Assembly: GCA_015068935.1 (NCBI GenBank)
Contig: SVJO01000005.1
Location: 1 to 63,380 of the forward strand
Direction: 5' to 3'
From: Oscillospiraceae bacterium
Lineage (GTDB): Bacteria; Bacillota; Clostridia; UBA1381; UBA9506
Length of the DNA: 63,380 nucleotides
The translations under genes were made by a program, and so were the position numbers. The notes under the pieces are model-generated. The model had not been told where the DNA came from and did no database searches. It was given only the letters and a program-made list of their open reading frames with translations. How positions within the stretch are numbered: position 1 is the stretch's first letter; each line of letters starts with the position of its first letter. Shown in pieces: positions 51,891 to 60,192 of the stretch.

Positions 51891-52766
51891 TTAATACTCA
51901 GGTTTTAAGTTATCTATTTCCTGTGAAAGAGCTTTGTAGCTTTCATAGCGGCATGGAGCAATATCTCCCCTTTTAAGTGCTTCTTTGACTGCACAGTCAG
52001 GCTCAGTAAGATGTTTGCAGCCTGTAAAGCGACAATCAGAAGAATATTTTGATATTTCAGGAAAAAGTGAAGATGGGTTTTCCTGTGTAATAAGTGAAAT
52101 ATCAAAAGATGAGAAGCCGGGAGTATCTAAAATAAAACCGCCGAAGCTAAGCGGAAAAAGCTCACAGTGGCGCGTTGTATGGCGCCCTCGTTGAATTTTT
52201 TTGCTTAAATCACCTGTTTTTAAATTCAGATTCGGGTCAATAGTGTTAATAAGACTAGATTTGCCTACACCGGAGTTTCCTGCCAGAGCAGAAACTTTGC
52301 CTTTTAATACGTCTTTTAAAAGGTGAGTTCCGATATTTTCAGTACTGCTTGTTAATATGACCTTAAACCCTGCTTTTTCATATGCTTCTCTATATTCCTG
52401 TGCTTTTTTGTTATTTAGGTCTATTTTATTTATACATATTATACACTCAACGTTCATAGCAACGGCGGCTGTTGTGAGCTTATCTAAAAGGAGCAGATTA
52501 GGTTCAGGGTTTTCCACAGCAAAAGTAGCTATAATGCTGTCAATGTTGGCAACGGGAGGTCTTATAAAAATATTTTTTCTCGGCATAATATTTTCAATAC
52601 TACCTTTGAAGGCCTCGTTTTCAGAGAGCTCTATCTCCACATTGTCGCCAACCTGTGGTGAAAGATTCATTTTGCGAAACTTTCCGCGTGCGCGACATTC
52701 AATCAGTCCCTTATCTGTCTGTACATAGTAGAAACCGCCTATTCCTTTTGTGATAACACCATTCAT
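51891..52766 (-). CDS. rsgA: Ribosome small-subunit-dependent GTPase RsgA
   Basis: Circularly permuted GTPase that checks late 30S assembly. The 291-residue protein has an N-terminal OB fold, G4 'CINKIDLNN' before G1 'GNSGVGKSSLIN', G3 'DTPGFSSF', and the C-terminal zinc motif 'CRFTGCKHLTEPDCAV'. The ATG at 52766 follows GAAGGG by 11 bases; an in-frame GTG at 52778 overlaps that site. It closes the rsmB-rlmN-stp-prkC-rsgA chain, a conserved order in Firmicutes. Confidence 0.96.
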   Translation of the reverse strand: MNGVITKGIGGFYYVQTDKGLIECRARGKFRKMNLSPQVGDNVEIELSENEAFKGSIENIMPRKNIFIRPPVANIDSIIATFAVENPEPNLLLLDKLTTAAVAMNVECIICINKIDLNNKKAQEYREAYEKAGFKVILTSSTENIGTHLLKDVLKGKVSALAGNSGVGKSSLINTIDPNLNLKTGDLSKKIQRGRHTTRHCELFPLSFGGFILDTPGFSSFDISLITQENPSSLFPEISKYSSDCRFTGCKHLTEPDCAVKEALKRGDIAPCRYESYKALSQEIDNLKPEY

Positions 52767-52809
52767 TTGTATAGTCACCCTTCAGTCAATTAATTATATA
52801 TTTTTTTAT

Positions 52810-54576
52810 TTATTGAGCTGCCGCGTGATTAGGTGAAGTGGAAGCGGTAGGCACCTGCGTCGGAACAGGTGAATTAGTAGGAATGCTTGGAGGGGGCGGT
52901 GTTGTAGCCGGTCCTCTTGAAACTCTTAAGTCTATGCTTGTTTTTTCCTTTACTTCTTTTTGAGGTTTTATCTCCTGAGATATAACTGTATTTACAGGTT
53001 TGTCGCTTTCAACAAAAATTATGCTGCCCCAGACAAGCCCTTCTTCCAGGAGTTTGGATTTTGCATCTTCGAGCGGAAGATTAATGAGGTTTGGAACACT
53101 TACGATTGTTTCCTCTTTTCCTGTTGAAACGTAGATAGTGATATAACCATCTTTTGAAACTCTGCTTCCTGCCTCAGGAGTCTGGCTGATAACATGCCCT
53201 TCAGCTACTGTATCACTTGGTTCTGTTCTGACAGAAACGTGAAGTCCTAAGTCAGAGAGCATTTTTTCTGCGGCCTTTTCTTCAGCATTTACGACACTGG
53301 GAACACTGAATTGTTTTGCCGCACCGTTAACAACAACTTTAACAGTAATATCAGAGGCTACCATTTCACCTGCTTTTGGGCTTTGTGAAAGTATTTCACC
53401 TTCGTCCTTTGATTCATCTCTATCTTCTCGCTCTACTTCAATTTTAATATCTGACTCAACAACTGTGCCTTGTGCTTCTTTTACAGTCATTCCTACAAAA
53501 TCAGGAAGTTCTAGTTCACCTTTTCGTCCGTTCCTTGAACAGGAAACAGGATTTAATATAAACAGGCTTACAATTGCGATTAAGAGAATTCCTGTTGCTA
53601 TTCCTGCCAGAATGCTTAAAGTATCATTTTTCTTTGTTGAAGTTGTTGTTTTTTGTTTTTCCGACATTTGTGTCTGGGCATAATCTATGCCATGCTTTAT
53701 TTTCGGAAGAACGGTAGTATCTTTTGATACAACATCAAATTCTGCAGGTATTTCAGCACCGATATATACTTTCTTTAAGTCAACCAGCATTCTTGTAGCC
53801 GATTCGTATCGGGAAGTCGGTGATTTGCACATTGCCTTTAATATAACGTTTTCAAATGATGCAGGGATATCAGGGTTAATTTTTCTCGGGGAAACAGGTG
53901 TTTTTTCAATGTGCTGCATTGCGATTGACACAGCCGTATCTCCCTCAAAAGGAAGTCTTCCTGTTACCATTTCATAAAGAAGAACACCAAGCGAATAAAT
54001 ATCTGTTTTGTTATCTGTATATCCGCCACGTGCCTGTTCAGGTGAAAAATAGTGAACAGAACCTAAGGTTGCCGTATTTGAAGCAATTGTTCCTGCATTC
54101 ATGGCTTTGGCGATACCAAAATCGGTTATCTTAAGCACCCCTTCGCGAGTTATCATAATATTGTGGGGTTTAATATCTTTATGTACAATGCCCTTCTTAT
54201 GAGCACATTCAAGACCTGCGCATATCTGCGCGGCATAATCAACGGCTTCCTTCCACGGAATAATTCCTTTTGCGTCAATATAATCCTTTAATGTAACACC
54301 TTCAACATATTCCATAACAATATAATCGAGCTCGCCGTCTTGTGCAACATCATATATGGAAACAATATTTGTGTGCGAAAGACTTCCTGCCGCCTGTGCT
54401 TCTGCACGGAAACGTTTGATAAATGCGGCATCAGTTCTGTATTCGGGACGAAGGACCTTAATAGCAACATATCTGTTTAAAACGAGACATTTTGCTTTAT
54501 AAACAATAGCCATACCGCCCTGACCGATTACTTCTGTAATCTCATATCTGTTATCTATAATATTGTTGTTATTCAT
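52810..54576 (-). CDS. prkC: PASTA-domain Ser/Thr protein kinase PrkC/Stk1
   Basis: Membrane kinase that senses wall fragments or lipid II and phosphorylates proteins for wall synthesis, growth and germination. The 588-residue protein has a kinase domain (about 10-270: 'VIGQGGMAIVYKAK', 'AIKVL', 'HKDIKPHNIMI', 'DFGIAKA'), a membrane helix (about 320-342) and three PASTA domains (about 350-555), with a Pro/Thr-rich tail. Here 'HKD' replaces the common 'HRD', as in bacterial kinases. The start overlaps the phosphatase stop by 8 bases, so the pair is co-expressed. Confidence 0.96.
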   Translation of the reverse strand: MNNNNIIDNRYEITEVIGQGGMAIVYKAKCLVLNRYVAIKVLRPEYRTDAAFIKRFRAEAQAAGSLSHTNIVSIYDVAQDGELDYIVMEYVEGVTLKDYIDAKGIIPWKEAVDYAAQICAGLECAHKKGIVHKDIKPHNIMITREGVLKITDFGIAKAMNAGTIASNTATLGSVHYFSPEQARGGYTDNKTDIYSLGVLLYEMVTGRLPFEGDTAVSIAMQHIEKTPVSPRKINPDIPASFENVILKAMCKSPTSRYESATRMLVDLKKVYIGAEIPAEFDVVSKDTTVLPKIKHGIDYAQTQMSEKQKTTTSTKKNDTLSILAGIATGILLIAIVSLFILNPVSCSRNGRKGELELPDFVGMTVKEAQGTVVESDIKIEVEREDRDESKDEGEILSQSPKAGEMVASDITVKVVVNGAAKQFSVPSVVNAEEKAAEKMLSDLGLHVSVRTEPSDTVAEGHVISQTPEAGSRVSKDGYITIYVSTGKEETIVSVPNLINLPLEDAKSKLLEEGLVWGSIIFVESDKPVNTVISQEIKPQKEVKEKTSIDLRVSRGPATTPPPPSIPTNSPVPTQVPTASTSPNHAAAQ

Positions 54577-55354
54577 CTTCGTTCATTCCTTTCTCATCTT
54601 GATTAAGAATGTCTGCGTATTTGAGTACAACTGCTGTTATATTGTCATTTCCTCCGTTTTCATTTGCCCTGTCAACCAGATTTTTCGGAGAGATTATAAC
54701 ATTTTCGCTCTCTGTGATGGTCGTTAATATTTCTTCGTCTGTGAGCATATTCGACAAGCCATCTGTACACAGAAGAATGTAATCCCCATCATATAAATCA
54801 AATTCACACATGTCGATATCGACCATAGTATCTGTGCCCAAAGCCCGCGTGATAACATTTTTTTGCGGATGATTGAGGGCTTCCTTTTCGGTAATTTTTC
54901 CCTCTTCAACCAGCTGAGCAACAAGAGAATGGTCTTTTGTTATCTTGTAAATTGTATTTTTCCGTACTATATAAACTCGTGAGTCCCCAACGTGTGTGAC
55001 AATAACTTTGTTGTTTATTACGAAACACATAACAAGAGTAGTTCCCATCCCAGTTCTTTCCTTGGAATGTAAACTCTCGGCAAAAATCTTCGTGTTAGCT
55101 TCTTCAACTGCTTTTAAAAGCATGCCTTTAAGTTCGTCGTATGAGAGTTTATCAGAGTAGCGGTTATTTATGTATTCGCTTATGGTAGTTGTTGCAATAT
55201 TGGATGCAACTTCACCTGCGTTATGGCCGCCCATACCGTCTGCAACAATTGCATAAAAAGTCTTGGAAGTGGGTGAGGGCTCATTGACATACCAGTTGTC
55301 CTCATTGATTTCCCTTATTAAGCCTTTGTCTGTGTATCCACTTGAAATAATCAC
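54569..55354 (-). CDS. PP2C-type Ser/Thr phosphatase (PrpC/Stp)
   Basis: Cytoplasmic Mn2+-dependent phosphatase that reverses the PASTA kinase. The 261-residue protein has 'SDKGLIREINEDN'-type start (here 'YTDKGLIREINEDN'), 'VADGMGGHNAGEVAS', 'THVGDSRVYI', 'LCTDGLSNMLTDEE' and 'GGNDNITAVV', with the metal-binding Asp residues present. The start is GTG with AGAGGTGA upstream. It begins 3 bases after the rlmN stop. Confidence 0.95.
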   Translation of the reverse strand: MIISSGYTDKGLIREINEDNWYVNEPSPTSKTFYAIVADGMGGHNAGEVASNIATTTISEYINNRYSDKLSYDELKGMLLKAVEEANTKIFAESLHSKERTGMGTTLVMCFVINNKVIVTHVGDSRVYIVRKNTIYKITKDHSLVAQLVEEGKITEKEALNHPQKNVITRALGTDTMVDIDMCEFDLYDGDYILLCTDGLSNMLTDEEILTTITESENVIISPKNLVDRANENGGNDNITAVVLKYADILNQDEKGMNEDE

Positions 55355-55357
55355 GGT

Positions 55358-56401
55358 TTAATCACCTCTGCTTTCCATTGTTTGCTTTCTTAACTGTCCG
55401 CATGCCGCATTAATATCGCTTCCCATTTCGCGGCGAAGTGTTGCAGGCAGTCCGTTATTATTAAGATAATCCATAAAAAGTTTTATCTGTTTTTGTGAAC
55501 TTTTCCTGTAGCTGCGTTCAGTGACCTTGTTTACAGGAATAAGATTAACATGAAAAAGTCCTCCTTCTAACAGAGACAGGAGTTTTTTTGCAAAATCTAA
55601 GCTGTCAGTTTCGCCGTTTATCAGTGCGTATTCTATACTGACCCTGCGTCCTGTTTTTCGGATATAGTCTTTAGCTGCATCTAAAAGAACTTCTATCGGA
55701 TATTTTTTATTTACAGGCATTATCTCGCTTCGTTTTTCATTTATGGGACAGTGAAGTGAAACAGAGAGTGTAACAGGCAGTCCCAAATCAGCAAGAGAGG
55801 AAATTTTGTCTGCTATACCGCATGTTGAAACCGTGATGTGACGAGCGCTTATATGCAGGCCGTTTTCGTGGTTTGCATTTTTTAAAAATGACGACACATT
55901 TAAAAAGTTATCCAAAGGCTCGCCTATTCCCATCATAACAATATTGGAAATTTTAAGTCCCGAATCCTTTTGAGCTTTTAAAACCTGGTCAGTAATCTCG
56001 CCGGTTTCAAGGTTTCTGAGCTTTCCGCCTATGGCTGATGCACAAAAACGGCAACCCATATTACAGCCTACCTGTGAAGAAACACATATTGTATTGCCAT
56101 GCTTATATTTCATGACAACACTTTCTATAAAACTTCCGTCATAAAGACGAAAAAGATATTTAATTGTTCCGTCTATGGACGAAACAAGTTTTTTTTCAAT
56201 TTTCAGGTTGTCTATACGATAAACAGAAGAAAGTTTTTCTCTTAAAGTTTTTGAAAGGTCAGTCATTTCAGAGAAATCTTCTACACCTTTGTGAAGCCAT
56301 TTAAAAATCTGTTTTGCACGAAAGGATGCCTCGCCCAGCTCTTTCATTATTGAGATAAGCTCGGACTCTGTAAAATTTCTCAGATTCGGTTTTGTGCTCA
56401 T
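55358..56401 (-). CDS. rlmN: Dual-specificity rRNA/tRNA methyltransferase RlmN
   Basis: Radical SAM enzyme that methylates C2 of A2503 in 23S rRNA and A37 in some tRNAs. The cluster motif 'CNMGCRFCAS' (CxxxCxxC), 'GIGEPLDNF', 'SLHCPINEKR' and the C-terminal 'INAACGQLR' with a reactive Cys are all present in 347 residues. The ATG at 56401 has GGAGGA 7 bases upstream and overlaps the rsmB stop (TAATG); an upstream in-frame ATG at 56425 is rejected. Confidence 0.96.
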   Translation of the reverse strand: MSTKPNLRNFTESELISIMKELGEASFRAKQIFKWLHKGVEDFSEMTDLSKTLREKLSSVYRIDNLKIEKKLVSSIDGTIKYLFRLYDGSFIESVVMKYKHGNTICVSSQVGCNMGCRFCASAIGGKLRNLETGEITDQVLKAQKDSGLKISNIVMMGIGEPLDNFLNVSSFLKNANHENGLHISARHITVSTCGIADKISSLADLGLPVTLSVSLHCPINEKRSEIMPVNKKYPIEVLLDAAKDYIRKTGRRVSIEYALINGETDSLDFAKKLLSLLEGGLFHVNLIPVNKVTERSYRKSSQKQIKLFMDYLNNNGLPATLRREMGSDINAACGQLRKQTMESRGD

Positions 56402-57729
56402 TAATCTATCCTCCGCAATCTGCATATGAAAAATCCGTCGCTCATTCCCGGAAAAAAAGTTCCGCAGCCTGATTTTAGAACTGACTCTGCATATGGAGAT
56501 AACATGCCCGCTTTAGGGCTGTCAATACAAAAATTAGGGTGAGTCTTTAAAAAATTATTTATTACTTCCATATTTTCAGCAGGATTAATTGTACAGGTTG
56601 AGTAAACCATTACACCATCAATTTTAAGATATTTCGAACAAATATTCAATATATTTGTCTGGATTTTCACCAAATGTTCAAATTTTAGAAGGTCTTCTTT
56701 ATATTTTATATCAGGCTTTCTTCTTATTATGCCGAGTCCTGAGCATGGAACATCTAAAAGAATTCTATCTGCTTTTCCGTATAACTCAGAGAGAGGAACC
56801 TGTGCATCATGCACTTTGGCGGTTAAAACATTGTCAACCTTAAGTCTTTTTGATTGTGCTTTTACATCATCAAGTCTTTTTTCGTACAAATCAAATGCAA
56901 GGATTTTTCCCTCGTTTCCCATAAGCTCTGCTATATGAGTCGTTTTGCCACCAGGAGCAGAGCACATGTCCAGAACGAAATCGCCCTTTTCAGGAGATAG
57001 CATTACTGCTGCAAGCTGAGATGCCTGGTCCTGTATGGTACACAGTCCGTTTCTATAGGCTTTTGTTTTAGTTATATCTCCACCTGATTTTATAAAAACA
57101 GCATATTTAGAAACGGGGGCGGGTTCAGCTTCAAATCCTTCATTACGAAGAAGAAGAATCAGTTCCTCACGGCTTATATAAAGTGAATTTGCACGCAGGC
57201 AAACAGGCGCAGCAGCAAGATTTGCTGCAAGAATTTCTTCTGCCTTTTCTAATCCGAAGTTGCTTATATAAAAATCAATGAGCTCCTGGGGATGAGAATA
57301 CTTTACACAAAGAGCCTCAGCCCCGGAAGGATAATTTATATTTTCTAAAAGAGATATTTTACGCAAAACAGCATTTGCAAAACCTGATGATGCATTATGA
57401 CCATACTTTTTTGCAAGTTTTACACCTTCGTTGACAGCCGCGCTTTTTGGAATTTTATTCATAAAAAGCATCTGGTAGGCACTCATTCTTAAAATATTTA
57501 AAATATATGGAGAAATTTTTTTGAGTCTTACAGTTGAAAAACTGCGTATAACATAATCAAGCGTGAGTTTATATTTGACTGTACCAAAAACGAGCTCTTT
57601 TACAAAGGCTGAATCTTCCCTTGAAAGTTCAGACGATGAGAGTAAATTTTTAAAAGCAATATTAAGATATGCATTTTCTTTATCATAGCGGTAAAGAATT
57701 AAAAGAGCTGTTTCTCTTGCAGATTTCAT
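56401..57729 (-). CDS. rsmB: 16S rRNA m5C967 methyltransferase RsmB
   Basis: Methylates C967 of 16S rRNA. The 442-residue protein has an N-terminal NusB-like RNA-binding domain (about 1-140) and a Rossmann methyltransferase domain: 'VLDMCSAPGGKTTHIAELM' for SAM, 'LLDVPCSGLGIIRRKPD' with the Pro-Cys motif, and 'STCTINPAEN' with the second catalytic Cys. Length is normal. A promoter lies at 57763-57791, so this is the first gene of the five-gene chain ending at rsgA. Confidence 0.96.
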   Translation of the reverse strand: MKSARETALLILYRYDKENAYLNIAFKNLLSSSELSREDSAFVKELVFGTVKYKLTLDYVIRSFSTVRLKKISPYILNILRMSAYQMLFMNKIPKSAAVNEGVKLAKKYGHNASSGFANAVLRKISLLENINYPSGAEALCVKYSHPQELIDFYISNFGLEKAEEILAANLAAAPVCLRANSLYISREELILLLRNEGFEAEPAPVSKYAVFIKSGGDITKTKAYRNGLCTIQDQASQLAAVMLSPEKGDFVLDMCSAPGGKTTHIAELMGNEGKILAFDLYEKRLDDVKAQSKRLKVDNVLTAKVHDAQVPLSELYGKADRILLDVPCSGLGIIRRKPDIKYKEDLLKFEHLVKIQTNILNICSKYLKIDGVMVYSTCTINPAENMEVINNFLKTHPNFCIDSPKAGMLSPYAESVLKSGCGTFFPGMSDGFFICRLRRID

Positions 57730-57762
57730 TTTATTTCTCCGTTTCCTGACATCTATTCTATA

Positions 57763-57791
57763 AGTATATCACAAACCAACGAAATTTTCCA
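57763..57791 (-). promoter_or_regulatory. Promoter of the rsmB-rsgA chain
   Basis: TGGAAA (57786-57791) lies 17 bases from TATACT (57763-57768) on the minus strand. Transcription would start near 57756, 27 bases before the ATG. Confidence 0.55.
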
Positions 57792-57890
57792 CTATTTTTT
57801 TTGCTGCAAACCGATTTTCAAACAGTTTCATAAAAATTAAAAAACTTCATATACTTATTATTACAAAATAATAAAAAAGGGATGATAATT

Positions 57891-58385
57891 TTGAGTTTGA
57901 AAGTCCAGACAGTCAGCTTAAGAAAAATTATAAGATTAATAGTTTCGTGCGCAATTCCGCTTTTAGTGGGTGTTCTTGCACAGTTTTTGTCAGGCGGGAC
58001 AGAGCTTTACGAAACAATAAAGCAGCCTCCTCTATCTCCGCCTGCAATCGTTTTTCCGATAGTGTGGACAATACTTTATGTACTTATGGGGTTCGCGGCC
58101 TTTTTAATTTATGAAAAAGGGTTTGTGAAAGACTATGTGCGGGATGCACTGAAATTTTATGCAATACAGCTTGCGGTAAACTTTATATGGCCAATAGTTT
58201 TTTTCAGATTTGAAATGTTTCTTGCAGCATTTTTTGTACTTGTTCTTTTATGGGTTTTAGTAGGAATAACAACAGCTAAATTTTACCGTATCCGACACAG
58301 TGCGGGCATTATTATGATTCCGTATTGGCTTTGGTGTACCTTTGCTGCATATTTGAATTTTGGAGTGTGGTTTTTAAACAGATAA
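57891..58385 (+). CDS. TspO/MBR family membrane protein
   Basis: A 164-residue five-helix membrane protein of the TspO family, which binds porphyrins and other ligands. Signature stretches are 'IKQPPLSPPAIVFPIVWTILYVLMG' shortened to its core 'PPLSPPAIVFPIVWT', and 'VNFIWPIVFF' in helix 3. The start is probably TTG at 57891 with AAGGG 9 bases upstream; the ATG at 57882 is only one base from that site. It is divergent from rsmB and stands alone before the VanW-family gene, which has its own promoter. Confidence 0.92.
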   Translation: MSLKVQTVSLRKIIRLIVSCAIPLLVGVLAQFLSGGTELYETIKQPPLSPPAIVFPIVWTILYVLMGFAAFLIYEKGFVKDYVRDALKFYAIQLAVNFIWPIVFFRFEMFLAAFFVLVLLWVLVGITTAKFYRIRHSAGIIMIPYWLWCTFAAYLNFGVWFLNR

Positions 58386-58419
58386 AATTTACTAAAAACA
58401 AAAAAATCTAATAAAACAG

Positions 58420-58448
58420 TTTACAAACTGCCGAGAAAGTTTTATAAT
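58420..58448 (+). promoter_or_regulatory. Promoter of the VanW-family gene, with a palindrome on the -35
   Basis: TTTACA (58420-58425) lies 17 bases from TATAAT (58443-58448). A 14-base palindrome, CAGTTTACAAACTG (58417-58430), covers the -35 and could bind a regulator. Confidence 0.7.
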
Positions 58449-58506
58449 AGAGGAAATAGTAATATTATGCGTATAACAATTTTTTTATGCGCAAGGGGGA
58501 GTTTTA

Positions 58507-60192
58507 ATGCAACTTGAGGCAAAAGCAAAAAAAGGCAGTCTTAAACTGATTATTTTAATAATGGTTTTGATAATTTGTGTAGCTTTCGCTGCCTTTATAT
58601 GTGTTTATGCTGTGAACTCATCTAAACTCAATTATGATAAAATATATGAAGGAATATATTTAGGCGAGGAAAATGTAGGCGGATTGACTGTAGAGGAAGC
58701 AGCACAGAGGCTCAAGAGCACAATCAGTATAGATGAAGACAGAGTTTTAACTCTTTCATGTGATGATGCAGAAACAAGTTTTGCACTTAAAGAGACAGGA
58801 GTAACCGTCGATGCTTTAAAAACAGCAGAACTGGCATTTAAAGCAGGTCGTGAAGGAACAAGAAAAGAAAGACTTTATAAAATAAAAGATATTAAGAAAA
58901 ACGGCTTGCACCTTGATATAATTTTTGCTTATGAAAATGATTTTGTTATTGAGAAAATAAATGAGATTGCAAATCAGGTAGATATTGCAGAGAGAGAACT
59001 CACAGTAGAGATTGCAGAAAATGAGATTATTGCAACAAGAGGAGCAGACGGAGCAAGGATTATTGAGGCAAATGCAATAAAGCTTATTGAAAAAACTATT
59101 TTAGATTCAGATGAAGACAGGGTTTTGCTTGAGAAGGAAGTAGTAAAGTCACCCGAGTTGACACTTGAATATCTTAAAAAAGAGGTATGCAGTGAGCCGC
59201 AGGATGCGACTTATGAAATAGTAGAACACCGCCTTAACATAATACCCGAGAAAATAGGGATAAAAATTAATGAAGAAGAGGCTCAAGCGATTATTGACCA
59301 GTCTTCAGGAGATGTTGTAAGAATTCCTGCCGTGATAACTCAGCCTGAGATTACGGCTGCGAGAATAGAGGCAGAGCTTTTCCCCGATTTGCTTGGCTCA
59401 TACAGGACAAAATATAATGCAGGAGATGTTGCAAGGTCACATAACGTAGCTTTGGCATCATCAAAAATTTCAGGCGTAATCCTGGCTCCAGGTGAAGTTT
59501 TCTCATACAATGACATAGTGGGCCCGAGAACAGCAGCACGCGGATTTAAAGAAGCCGGCGTATATGTAGGAAATAAAGTTGAAAAAGGACTCGGTGGAGG
59601 AATATGTCAGGTTTCTTCGACTCTTTTTAATGCTGTCGTATTATCAGATTTAAAAATTGTTTACAGAACAAGCCATTCGCTTCCTGTATCTTATGTGCCT
59701 CTTGGCAGAGATGCAACCGTTTCGTACGGAAGTATAGATTTTAAATTCTCAAATGATACAAAAAGCCCTGTTAAAATCGTTGCCTCGGCAAGCGGCGGTA
59801 TAAATGATGTTCGCATCTACGGGATTAAAGAGCATCCCGCAAGAACTATTGAAATGCAGACACAATGCACAGGAACGTATGCACCTAAAGTAGAGAGAAT
59901 TGAAGACCCGACCCTTCCTGCAGGAGAAGTTAAGATTGAGCAGAAGGGCTCAAACGGGAGCACATATATTACATATAAAATTACAAAGGAAAACGGTAAC
60001 GTAATAAAGACAGAAACACTTACTAAAAGCAGTTATTCAGCACAGGACACAATAGAACGTGTCGGAACCCGCGAACAGGTTCCGACAACCGCTCCTTTAG
60101 AAGAAGAAGGAGATAAGGAGGAGGCTTTAACACCTGAAATGCCTGAGGTCACTCCTGATTCTGAAGATGGAGGGCATCGATTTGAAGAATAA
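58507..60192 (+). CDS. VanW-family exported protein with G5 domain
   Basis: A 561-residue membrane-anchored exterior protein. An N-terminal helix (about 14-36) is followed by peptidoglycan-binding-4-type repeats (about 45-290), a VanW domain (about 310-440: 'AARGFKEAGVYVGNKVEKGL' and 'GGGICQVSSTLFNAVV'), a G5 domain (about 450-520) and an acidic Pro-rich tail. VanW domains occur in some vancomycin-resistance clusters, but most family members, like this one, are housekeeping proteins of unknown role. Nothing here suggests resistance. GGGGGAG lies about 5 bases before the ATG. Confidence 0.92.
   Translation: MQLEAKAKKGSLKLIILIMVLIICVAFAAFICVYAVNSSKLNYDKIYEGIYLGEENVGGLTVEEAAQRLKSTISIDEDRVLTLSCDDAETSFALKETGVTVDALKTAELAFKAGREGTRKERLYKIKDIKKNGLHLDIIFAYENDFVIEKINEIANQVDIAERELTVEIAENEIIATRGADGARIIEANAIKLIEKTILDSDEDRVLLEKEVVKSPELTLEYLKKEVCSEPQDATYEIVEHRLNIIPEKIGIKINEEEAQAIIDQSSGDVVRIPAVITQPEITAARIEAELFPDLLGSYRTKYNAGDVARSHNVALASSKISGVILAPGEVFSYNDIVGPRTAARGFKEAGVYVGNKVEKGLGGGICQVSSTLFNAVVLSDLKIVYRTSHSLPVSYVPLGRDATVSYGSIDFKFSNDTKSPVKIVASASGGINDVRIYGIKEHPARTIEMQTQCTGTYAPKVERIEDPTLPAGEVKIEQKGSNGSTYITYKITKENGNVIKTETLTKSSYSAQDTIERVGTREQVPTTAPLEEEGDKEEALTPEMPEVTPDSEDGGHRFEE

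Noticed and set aside
58507-60192. Vancomycin-resistance determinant
   Set aside because: Only a VanW-family domain with wall-binding repeats; no vanH/A/B/X-type genes nearby, and such proteins are common housekeeping genes.
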